Shown here piece by piece: positions 57,058 to 64,000 of a stretch of DNA of 64,000 bases (within the stretch, counting starts at the first letter, position 1; every line of letters starts with the position of its first letter). The DNA lies in assembly GCA_934229385.1 (NCBI GenBank), contig CAKQDH010000004.1:38056-102055 (forward strand), in the 5' to 3' direction. A program made the translations under genes and the position numbers. Under the pieces are notes generated by a model. That model did not search any database. It saw only the letters and a list, made by a program, of their open reading frames with translations, and was not told the origin of the DNA. Origin of the DNA: an uncultured Oenococcus sp. (GTDB lineage: Bacteria; Bacillota; Bacilli; Lactobacillales; Lactobacillaceae).

Positions 57058-57855
57058 ATGACATTTTTTAAACAAAAAAATTCATATAAAATCTATGATA
57101 CTCATGCACATTTAAATGATGAAAGACTCTTTCCTAAAAGTAATTACTACATAAAAAGAGCAAAAGAGTTTGGCGTAAAAAAAATAAATGTTATTGGATA
57201 CAATTCAAAAGGTAACAAAATGGCAATAAAAATTGCTCAGAAGTTTCCTAAAGAAGTAAAAGCTATTATTGGTTTCCAACCAGAAGATAGCAAACATTAC
57301 AATGAAGATATAGAAAATAATTTAAAAATTCAATTAAAAGACCCTTCGGTTGTAGGTATAGGAGAAATTGGTCTTGATTGGCATTGGCCAGGATATAATG
57401 TCCAAGAACAAATTAAGGCTTTTAAAAGCCAATTAAAATTATCAAAGGAACTTAATTTTCCGGTAATGATCCATATGAGAGATTCTTTTAAAGATATTTA
57501 CGAAATTTTAAAGAGATATAATATTAATAGGTTTCAGTTACATTCTTTTAGTGGAAACGCCAAACAAGCTTTAAAATTAGTGGATTTAGGCGGATATATC
57601 AGTTTTTCAGGATTGGTTACCTTTAAGCATACTAAGGAAATAAATCAAGCAGCTAAAGCTGTCCCTCTACAAAGATTATTAGTGGAAACAGATTCTCCTT
57701 TTCTAGCACCAGTTCCAAAAAGAGGAAGAATTAATGAACCGGCCTTTACAAAATTTGTTATCAATCACTTAGCCAACTTATTAAAAATAGATAATACTGA
57801 ACTAGCTAAAATAACCACACATAATTCTGAACGTTTATGGAAAGAAAAAAAATAA
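57058..57855 (+). CDS. tatD: TatD-family deoxyribonuclease
   Basis: Metal-dependent hydrolase of the amidohydrolase fold, a 3'-5' exonuclease for DNA/RNA quality control in characterised members. The 265-residue protein has the metal motif DTHAHL (14-19), GEIGLDWHW, the His in PVMIHMRDS, LHSFSG and ETDSPFLAP. The end overlaps rnmV by 19 nt, so the two are coupled. Confidence 0.94.
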   Translation: MTFFKQKNSYKIYDTHAHLNDERLFPKSNYYIKRAKEFGVKKINVIGYNSKGNKMAIKIAQKFPKEVKAIIGFQPEDSKHYNEDIENNLKIQLKDPSVVGIGEIGLDWHWPGYNVQEQIKAFKSQLKLSKELNFPVMIHMRDSFKDIYEILKRYNINRFQLHSFSGNAKQALKLVDLGGYISFSGLVTFKHTKEINQAAKAVPLQRLLVETDSPFLAPVPKRGRINEPAFTKFVINHLANLLKIDNTELAKITTHNSERLWKEKK

Positions 57856-58448
57856 AACCAATTATTTACGTTGTTGAAGGAAAAAAAGATTCTTCACGTC
57901 TAAAAATAGCATTAGGAAAAAATTTACAAATTATCGAAACAAACGGATCACATATAAAAAAAGATCTATTAAGAAAATTAAAGTTCTTATCAAAAGAAAA
58001 TATTTTATTAATTATTACCGACCCAGATTTTCAAGGAAAAAGAATCAGAAACAAAATAATAAAAGAGGTACCTGAGTCTAAACATGTATTTTTAACCCCT
58101 GAACAAGCCAAGCCCCTTAAAAAGGGCTCTCTGGGTCTTGAACATGTTGAACCATATTTATTAAAAAAACTTATTTATAAAAATATAAAATTTCCTAAAA
58201 AAAAGTTACAAGACACTATTTCACGTAAAGATTTTTTTAAATATAATCTTATAGGAAAAAAATTTTCTAGCATAAAAAGAAAGTTTATTGCTAAAAAATT
58301 ACATATAGATCAGGGAAACGCTAAATTTTTTTTAAAAGAATTAAATTACTTTCAAATAAGTAAAGGCTCTTTAGTAAGGACGGTAAAAGATTTTGAAAGA
58401 AATTATTCCTATAGGAACACCAACTCAAACAAAAACAATCATAAATAA
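57837..58448 (+). CDS. rnmV: Ribonuclease M5
   Basis: Matures 5S rRNA by cutting its precursor. The 203-residue protein has a TOPRIM domain with VVEGKKD at the start and ITDPDFQGKRIR with the metal-binding Asp residues, and a C-terminal RNA-binding part. It overlaps tatD at its start and rsmA by 56 nt at its end, a conserved arrangement of ribosome-maturation genes. Confidence 0.93.
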   Translation: MERKKIKPIIYVVEGKKDSSRLKIALGKNLQIIETNGSHIKKDLLRKLKFLSKENILLIITDPDFQGKRIRNKIIKEVPESKHVFLTPEQAKPLKKGSLGLEHVEPYLLKKLIYKNIKFPKKKLQDTISRKDFFKYNLIGKKFSSIKRKFIAKKLHIDQGNAKFFLKELNYFQISKGSLVRTVKDFERNYSYRNTNSNKNNHK

Positions 58449-59265
58449 ATATCATTTTCATATTAATAAAAGGTTTGGGCAAAATTTTTTAATTAATCCT
58501 CATATTTTAAAAAAAATAGTTTCTCTTGCCCAAATTAAAAATAAAGATATAGTTATTGAAATAGGTCCAGGTCTAGGAGCTCTAACAGAACAGATAGCTA
58601 AAAAAGCTAAAAAGGTAATTGCTTATGAAATAGACAAAAAGTTAATATATATTCTTCATAATACTTTAAATAAGTATACAAATATCCGAATTGTCCATGA
58701 AGACTTTTTAAAAACAAACTTAGCTTTTTTTAAACAAGAACCACATATCAAGTTAGTGGCAAATTTGCCTTATTATATAACCAGTCCTGTTTTATTTAAA
58801 ATATTTAGTAATAAAATTGATTTTGACAATATTACGTTAACAATGCAAAAAGAAGTGGCTCAGAGAATACAAGCTAGTCCTGGAAGTAAAAAATTTGGCT
58901 ATCTTAGTTTAGCAGTTCAATATTATTTTAAATTAACACCTCTTACTTATATTTCTAAAAATAATTTTTTTCCTAAACCAAAGGTAGACTCTGCTGTCAT
59001 TAATATGAAAATAAAACCCAATTTCCACCACTTTATTTATGAAAAACAGCTATTCAAAATTATTAAAATTGCCTTTTCCCACCGTAGAAAATCTTTAGTA
59101 AACAACCTTTTTTTTCTTATAGAAAAAAATAGTCTAAATAAAAAAAAATTAGAATCCATTTTTCAAAAATTATCCTTAGAAAAAAATATTCGAGGAGAAA
59201 AACTAAATTTAAAAAAATACAAAGAATTAGTAAACCAATTAATTGTTCATAAGCTAATCAATTAA
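58393..59265 (+). CDS. rsmA: 16S rRNA (adenine1518-N6/adenine1519-N6)-dimethyltransferase
   Basis: KsgA enzyme that dimethylates two adenines near the 16S 3' end. The 290-residue protein has RFGQNFLINP, the SAM-binding IEIGPGLGALT, YEIDKKL and the catalytic ANLPYYITSP. The TTG start at 58393 gives the usual distance to GQNFL and lies inside rnmV. A terminator is not obvious before veg. Confidence 0.94.
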   Translation: MKEIIPIGTPTQTKTIINKYHFHINKRFGQNFLINPHILKKIVSLAQIKNKDIVIEIGPGLGALTEQIAKKAKKVIAYEIDKKLIYILHNTLNKYTNIRIVHEDFLKTNLAFFKQEPHIKLVANLPYYITSPVLFKIFSNKIDFDNITLTMQKEVAQRIQASPGSKKFGYLSLAVQYYFKLTPLTYISKNNFFPKPKVDSAVINMKIKPNFHHFIYEKQLFKIIKIAFSHRRKSLVNNLFFLIEKNSLNKKKLESIFQKLSLEKNIRGEKLNLKKYKELVNQLIVHKLIN

Positions 59266-59323
59266 TTCATTATTAAATTACAAAAAATATACGAGACAAT
59301 TCCTATAATTAAACGTTATTTTT

Positions 59324-59332
59324 TGATATAAT
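59324..59332 (+). promoter_or_regulatory. Extended -10 promoter of veg
   Basis: TGATATAAT, an extended TGnTATAAT box, lies 40 bp upstream of the veg start. The -35 region is weak, as expected for an extended -10 promoter. In Bacillus subtilis veg is known for a very strong promoter. Confidence 0.55.
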
Positions 59333-59371
59333 AGTTTTGGCTTTTATGTACTTTTAACTTAAGGAGGTTAA

Positions 59372-59602
59372 ATGCCACAAGTTATTAAAAATATCAAAGA
59401 TAAGCTTGACGAAAAATTAGGTGACCCAATTACAGTAGTTGCTCAAGCAGGACGTAAAAAAACAACAACTCGTAAGGGGACTTTGGCTGAAACATATTCT
59501 TCTTTATTTGTTGTAGAATTGCAAGATGCTGAAGGGAGTTTTAAAAGGGTATCTTATAGCTACACTGACGTTTTAACTAATAACATAAATATAATTTTTT
59601 AA
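59372..59602 (+). CDS. veg: Veg family protein
   Basis: Small protein of 76 residues conserved in Gram-positive bacteria, linked to biofilm matrix expression in Bacillus. It contains the family core IKDKLDEKLGDPITVVAQAGRKKTTTRKGTL. A textbook AAGGAGG site lies 6 nt before the ATG. It has its own promoter and keeps its usual place after rsmA. Confidence 0.94.
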   Translation: MPQVIKNIKDKLDEKLGDPITVVAQAGRKKTTTRKGTLAETYSSLFVVELQDAEGSFKRVSYSYTDVLTNNINIIF

Positions 59603-59856
59603 TTGAAAAAGCAATAAAATTTATCTAATGGCGCTTTGTAATAGTACTTTGGCACTTAAAAATTAATAATATAATTTAAATGTTTTAATAATCCAAAAAG
59701 AAAATTATATGTATACATATAATAACAGTTTAAGATTTTAAAAAGATAAATTTAAAAAAAGAAATGCATAAAGCGATTAATTTTAATCGAAAATTATATT
59801 CAAATATTAAATTTAACATTATGGTATTATATAAAATTAATGGCTTATATTAGATA

Positions 59857-61239
59857 TTAACTTTTTTTGTTGCCTTTATTTTTAAAATTTGCCTGATAAA
59901 TAGCTTTAACTGCCTCTTTTTCATCTTGCGATCCAATTCCTAACATAATTGAAGTTTCAGATGCTCCTTGATTTACCATATTTATTAAAATATTTGCTTT
60001 CTTTAAGGGGTCAATAATTTTAGAAAGACTTTCAACTTGATTAAGCATTCCTTGACCGACTATCATAATGATAGCGTAATTATTTTTCCATGCTAAAGAA
60101 TCAGGTTTGATTTGCGCTCTTATTTTTTTTGTCAATATATCTTTTTTCTTTTTTGTAAGTTGATCTTGATTAATTATTATCGTAACATCATCGATTCCAG
60201 ATGGCATATGCTCATAAGATATTTTTAGATCCGATAAAATCTTAAGAATTTTTAACCCAAAACCTACTTCACGATTAATAAAGTAACGATGCAAATAAAG
60301 TGCATCAAAATTATTTTGGCTTGCAATCCCTGTAATATTCTTTTTTAAATTATTATGGATTTTTTCAGCAGGTAAAATTAAAGTTCCTTTTTTATTAGGA
60401 AAATTCGTATTCTTTACATTAATCGGAATATTTCCCTTAATAGCTGGTAAAACAGCTTCATCATTAAAAACTTTAAATCCTGCATAACTAAGTTCTCTCA
60501 ATTCACTATAGGTCATGATACTAATAGGCTTCGGGTTTTTAACAATATCAGGATTAGCCGAATATATAGCATCTACATCAGTAAAATTTTCATAAACATT
60601 AGCTGAAACTCCTTTTGCCCATATAGAACCTGTAATATCTGAGCCTCCTCGGGCAAAAGTATTAATTAAACCGGATTTAGTAATGCCGTAAAATCCAGGA
60701 AAAATAATTTTACTTTTTATTTTAGATTTAACTTTGGCTATATTGGCATAAGATTGTGATAAAAGCCTTGCATGGGCAGGCTTTATACTTACATACAGGC
60801 CTATTTTTTCAGGAAAAAGGCATATAGTATCTAAATTTAAATTTTGACATATTTTATTAATCAACCATGCTGACATATGCTCACCTTGTGCCAATAAAGC
60901 TACTTTAAAATACGCTTGATTAGGATATTTACTTTCTTCCACTTTTTTTAAATGACTATTTAATTCGGAACTAATGTTTTCTTCAAGGTGAAAATAATTA
61001 GCGATATCAAAATATCTTTTAACAATTTTCTGCCTTAATTTATCATCAACTTTTTTATTTCCGTAATTATTAAATAATTCTAATAACAAATCCGTTACTT
61101 TTATATCATCTGGAAAGCGTTTACCAGGAGCGGAAACAATTATAATTTTTCTTTCAGTATCTTCTTCAACAATTTTTATAGCTTTTTGCAATTGTGGTCC
61201 ACTAGCTAAGGAACTACCACCAAATTTAACAACTTTCAT
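59857..61239 (-). CDS. Aspartokinase (ThrD/YclM type)
   Basis: Phosphorylates aspartate, the first step toward lysine/diaminopimelate, threonine and methionine. The 460-residue protein has KFGGSSLASG at the start, GFYGITKSGLINTFARGGSDITGS, and two C-terminal ACT-type regulatory regions (from about residue 305). Overall it resembles the threonine-sensitive aspartokinase III of Bacillus (YclM). It is oriented against its neighbours, interrupting the veg-purR-glmU run. Confidence 0.9.
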   Translation of the reverse strand: MKVVKFGGSSLASGPQLQKAIKIVEEDTERKIIIVSAPGKRFPDDIKVTDLLLELFNNYGNKKVDDKLRQKIVKRYFDIANYFHLEENISSELNSHLKKVEESKYPNQAYFKVALLAQGEHMSAWLINKICQNLNLDTICLFPEKIGLYVSIKPAHARLLSQSYANIAKVKSKIKSKIIFPGFYGITKSGLINTFARGGSDITGSIWAKGVSANVYENFTDVDAIYSANPDIVKNPKPISIMTYSELRELSYAGFKVFNDEAVLPAIKGNIPINVKNTNFPNKKGTLILPAEKIHNNLKKNITGIASQNNFDALYLHRYFINREVGFGLKILKILSDLKISYEHMPSGIDDVTIIINQDQLTKKKKDILTKKIRAQIKPDSLAWKNNYAIIMIVGQGMLNQVESLSKIIDPLKKANILINMVNQGASETSIMLGIGSQDEKEAVKAIYQANFKNKGNKKS

Positions 61240-61340
61240 AACTTATATTTTAATAAAAATTTTTTTATTTAATAAAATAATTTGTATTTTACCAATATCT
61301 TCGCTTTTTTAGTAGAATGAGAATGTTTAGGAAAATAAAT

Positions 61341-62180
61341 ATGAAAACACCAAGAGCTGAACGCGTAGCTGATATAACTCATTATTTAACAGAAAACCCA
61401 AGAACATTAATATCGTTATCTTTTTTTGCAAATAGATATTCATCAGCAAAATCTTCCATATCGGAAGATATTACTATTTTAAAAAAAACTTTTAAAGAAC
61501 ATGGTTTTGGATTACTAAAAACAATCCCAGGAGCAGCAGGTGGGGTTAAATTCTATCCTTATATGCTAGAAAGAGACACTAATAATTTTGTAGATAAAAT
61601 AATTAAAGAGGTAAATAATGAAACTAGGGTTTTACCTGGTGGATATGTTTATTTATCAGACCTTTTAGGAAGACCAAAAATTTTACATCAAATTGGAAGA
61701 ATAGTTTCAACTCAATATTTAAATAAAAATATACAAGCCATTATGACTGCTGCCACAAAAGGAATACCAATTGCTTATGCAATAGCAGAACAATTAAATG
61801 TGCCTTTTGTCTTCGTTCGTCCTGGTGAAACCAAAGTAACAGAAGGACCCAGTGTATCTGTTAATTACCTAACCGGTGTACCCAATCATATCGAAAAAAT
61901 GTCTCTTCCTAAAAGAGGCCTTCCAAATGGTGACGGGATTTTAATTGTAGATGATTTTATGAAAGCAGGTGGTACTATTAATGGGATGTTGGCTTTGGCC
62001 AAAGAATTTAACGCTAAAGTTAAGGGCATTTTTATTTTCGCTGAAGGTCGAACTAAAAAAAGAAATATAAATAATTTTACATCATTATTACATATTGATA
62101 CCAATTTAGATTCAGGGGAAATTATAAAAGTTCAGCCAGGTAATTATAAACAAAATATTTATAGGATTAAGGAGAAATAA
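61341..62180 (+). CDS. purR: Pur operon repressor PurR (PRTase-fold type)
   Basis: DNA-binding regulator of purine genes that senses PRPP. The 279-residue protein has an N-terminal winged helix (SAKSSISEDITILKKTF) and a PRTase domain with ILPGGYVYL-like LPGGYVYLSDLLG, ATKGIPIAYA, VTEGPSVSVNY and the PRPP loop LIVDDFMKAGGTI. The ATG at 61341 has AGGA 8 nt upstream; an ATG at 61317 lies too close to the TAGAAT -10 candidate. glmU follows after 1 bp. Confidence 0.95.
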   Translation: MKTPRAERVADITHYLTENPRTLISLSFFANRYSSAKSSISEDITILKKTFKEHGFGLLKTIPGAAGGVKFYPYMLERDTNNFVDKIIKEVNNETRVLPGGYVYLSDLLGRPKILHQIGRIVSTQYLNKNIQAIMTAATKGIPIAYAIAEQLNVPFVFVRPGETKVTEGPSVSVNYLTGVPNHIEKMSLPKRGLPNGDGILIVDDFMKAGGTINGMLALAKEFNAKVKGIFIFAEGRTKKRNINNFTSLLHIDTNLDSGEIIKVQPGNYKQNIYRIKEK

Positions 62181-62181
62181 A

Positions 62182-63474
62182 TTGTCAGAAATCAATGTAG
62201 TAATTTTAGCCGCTGGTGAGGGTAAACGAATGAAAGATAACATTCCTAAGCCTCTTCACAAAGTAACCGGCTTACCCATGATAGAACGTGTATGCCGGGC
62301 TGTTAAAGAAATAAATCCAAAAAACATTATAGCAGTTGAATCACCCTTTGAAGATTTTTCCTCTTTTGTAGATCAAACAGTAATACAAGAAAATTATTCA
62401 GGTTCTGCAGATGCTCTTAAATGTGCTTTACCTAAAATTACCTCAGAAAAAGTCCTTGTCATAAACGCAGATATGCCACTAATAACTGGAAAAACTTTAG
62501 AAAAATTTGTTAAAAATGGCGGTGGGTCTGATTCATCAGTCTTAGTCTCTAAGGTTAAAAATCCAACTGATTATGGAAGAGTTTTAACTGTAGGAAAGAG
62601 TCAAGTTGTTGAACAAATAATTGAAGAAAAAGATGCTACAGAAGAACAAAAAAAAATAAATTTAATCAATACAGGAATATATCTATTTAAATTAGATTAT
62701 ATAAAAAGAGCTATTAGACAAGTTGAAAATAATAATAAGCAAAGAGAATATTACCTAACTGACGTTCTAACAGGGGCAAAAATTTTTATTTTAAAAAATT
62801 GGCAAGAATCTTTAGGTGTTAATAATTTAAGGGAACTTGCTGAAGTTTCCGTTATTTCACGTAAAAAAATTAACAAAGAAATGATGGATAATGGTGTTAT
62901 ATTAATTGATCCCAAAAATACTTATATTGATGATCATGTTGTCATTGGTTCCGGAACTGTAATTAAACCTGGTACCATAATTGAACATGATTCTGTTATC
63001 GGCCCAGATAATGAAATAGGACCCTTTGCACATCTTCGGCCTAAAACTATTACTGGTACAGATGTACATATCGGTAATTTTGTAGAAACCAAAAATTCCA
63101 AAATCGGCAATCATACCCATGTTGAACATCTAACTTATGTCGGTGATGCTCTTATTGGCGAAGGCACCAACATTGGGGCTGGATCAGTTTTTGTTAATTA
63201 CGATGGAAAAAATAAACATATAACTAAGGTCGGTAATAGAGCATTTATTGGTAGCGGAACAAAATTAATAGCACCAGTTCAAATCGCTGATGAAGCAATT
63301 ACCGCTGCTGGTTCCACAATAACCAATAATATATCTTTTCATGACATGGGTATTGCTCGTCAAAGACAAACTAATAAAAAAGATTTTTGGAAAAGGATGA
63401 ATCATGAAAATTTTGCTTTAAATTATAAAAAACAAGGTTTAAACATTTCATCTAAACAAAAACCAAATAAATAA
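62182..63474 (+). CDS. glmU: Bifunctional UDP-GlcNAc pyrophosphorylase / glucosamine-1-P acetyltransferase
   Basis: Makes UDP-GlcNAc for peptidoglycan and teichoic acids. The N-terminal uridylyltransferase domain has LAAGEGKRMKDNIPKPLHKV, Gln69 and Asp97 (NADMPL), but the usual LGTGHA signature reads SGSADA (73-78). The C-terminal left-handed beta-helix includes PFAHLRP, VEHLTYVGDA and VNYDGKNKH. At 430 residues it is roughly 25-30 shorter than typical. Translation starts at TTG with AAGGAG upstream. Confidence 0.95.
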   Translation: MSEINVVILAAGEGKRMKDNIPKPLHKVTGLPMIERVCRAVKEINPKNIIAVESPFEDFSSFVDQTVIQENYSGSADALKCALPKITSEKVLVINADMPLITGKTLEKFVKNGGGSDSSVLVSKVKNPTDYGRVLTVGKSQVVEQIIEEKDATEEQKKINLINTGIYLFKLDYIKRAIRQVENNNKQREYYLTDVLTGAKIFILKNWQESLGVNNLRELAEVSVISRKKINKEMMDNGVILIDPKNTYIDDHVVIGSGTVIKPGTIIEHDSVIGPDNEIGPFAHLRPKTITGTDVHIGNFVETKNSKIGNHTHVEHLTYVGDALIGEGTNIGAGSVFVNYDGKNKHITKVGNRAFIGSGTKLIAPVQIADEAITAAGSTITNNISFHDMGIARQRQTNKKDFWKRMNHENFALNYKKQGLNISSKQKPNK

Positions 63475-63631
63475 AATAGCTTAAAAATTAAATTTTTTTA
63501 AAGAATAAATTATTATATACTTATATATAAAATTATATAAAATGAATTTAAATTTATAGTACTTAAATTGTATATAATTTATAATTAAAAAAGAAAAATA
63601 AGAAATAATAATTAAAGAAGGATTTATAAAA

Positions 63632-63856
63632 ATGGACCTAGAGAAAACAGATGCAAAAAATCTCCAAAATTTAATCGATCAAGCAAAATTTGAGTACCAC
63701 GATACGTCTTTAGATGAATATTTACGTAAGATAAAAAACATTAAAGCGATCCAAGCAAAAGCTAAAAAATCAGGTTTTAATATAAGTTTTAGTGAAGCTA
63801 TAGAAATAGCTAAAGTCGATGTTTTAGATGATATCAGAGATAAAATGGACAATTAA
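63632..63856 (+). CDS. Small acidic helical protein of unknown function (74 residues)
   Basis: The product begins MDLEKTDAKNLQNLIDQAKFEYH and appears almost entirely helical, with charged Lys/Asp/Glu positions and no cysteine or membrane segment. An AGAAGGA site lies upstream with suitable spacing, and a strong terminator follows, so it is probably expressed alone. I do not recognise the family. Confidence 0.65.
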   Translation: MDLEKTDAKNLQNLIDQAKFEYHDTSLDEYLRKIKNIKAIQAKAKKSGFNISFSEAIEIAKVDVLDDIRDKMDN

Positions 63857-63881
63857 ATAGACTAATTTATAATTATTATAT

Positions 63882-63910
63882 AAAACAGATTTTACAAAAT
63901 CTGTTTTTTA
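63882..63910 (+). terminator. Strong intrinsic terminator
   Basis: AAAACAGATTTT (63882-63893) and AAAATCTGTTTT (63896-63907) form a 12-bp perfect stem and are followed by TT and a T-rich tail. It is the clearest terminator in the window and ends the 74-codon gene. Confidence 0.85.
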
Positions 63911-64000
63911 TTTTAAATAAAATCTAATAAAAATAATATTTTTTTATTTAATTTTATAATTATTAACTATTAATCAATAAACATTTTAAAATCATTTTAA

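Noticed and set aside
59764..59853. 29-codon frame after veg
   Set aside because: It has no ribosome site and consists of AT-rich sequence containing the palindrome CGATTAATTTTAATCG, more likely a terminator for the convergent aspartokinase.
1..64000. CRISPR arrays, prophage genes, insertion-sequence transposases
   Set aside because: No regularly spaced direct repeats, no integrase, phage structural or transposase protein was recognised on either strand.

Overview
This window is a stretch of core chromosome from a very AT-rich, low-GC Gram-positive bacterium. The best fit is a member of the Lactobacillaceae or a close relative. The grounds are the family content and order: gatCAB-dgkB-rlmCD, cdaA-cdaR, murF-cshA-acpS-mazF, murT/gatD next to tdk-prfA-prmC-sua5, a PyrR-attenuated pyr operon, ppk-ppx, pepO, and tatD-rnmV-rsmA-veg-purR-glmU. 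I cannot name a species from sequence alone. I saw no prophage, CRISPR array, intact insertion sequence or plasmid gene.

Layout. 1-4.1 kb: a ROK fructokinase on the minus strand with a consensus-matching cre site upstream, then map, recX, a NUDIX hydrolase and ntdP. 4.1-11.1 kb: gatCAB (Glu-tRNA(Gln) amidotransferase), a diacylglycerol/lipid kinase, a TrmA-family rRNA methyltransferase and a YihY membrane protein. 11.1-15.3 kb: a sugar ABC transporter, with the ATPase divergent from the binding protein and two permeases. 15.5-21.8 kb: tsaE, a 54-codon gene, exonuclease III, murB, cdaA-cdaR without glmM, an unknown gene and an SDR-like protein. 21.8-28.9 kb: uspA, murF, cshA, acpS, a solitary mazF toxin and a KimA-like potassium transporter. 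28.9-34.6 kb: tRNA-Pro(CGG), pepO, ppk, ppx and an unusual tRNA-Gln(CTG). 34.9-41.7 kb: a metallophosphatase, gatD/murT (lipid II amidation), tdk, prfA, prmC and sua5. 41.9-51.7 kb: the complete de novo pyrimidine operon on the minus strand (pyrR, pyrB, pyrC, carA, carB, pyrD, pyrE, pyrF) with two PyrR attenuators. 51.8-54.0 kb: upp and pncB. 54.0-57.0 kb: cysS isolated between two inverted copies of a roughly 142-bp structured intergenic element. 57.0-64 kb: tatD-rnmV-rsmA-veg, an aspartokinase in reverse orientation, purR-glmU and an unknown small gene with a strong terminator.

How the genes work together. Themes are cell-wall precursor supply (murB, murF, murT/gatD, glmU), translation and tRNA function (gatCAB with tRNA-Gln, cysS, prfA/prmC, sua5/tsaE, rsmA, rnmV), pyrimidine, purine and NAD salvage or synthesis with their regulators, and c-di-AMP/potassium homeostasis (cdaA, cdaR, kimA).

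Most noteworthy observations. (1) A pair of ~142-bp inverted, hairpin-forming intergenic repeats flanks cysS. (2) Several monocistronic genes start 6-9 nt after a TATAAT-like hexamer with no Shine-Dalgarno sequence, which suggests leaderless mRNAs. (3) A tRNA-Gln has C33 in place of the near-universal U33. (4) MurT has lost all four cysteines of its zinc ribbon. (5) A perfect 8-bp inverted repeat ending in a T run sits upstream of cysS and looks like a regulated leader. (6) mazF has no visible antitoxin gene.
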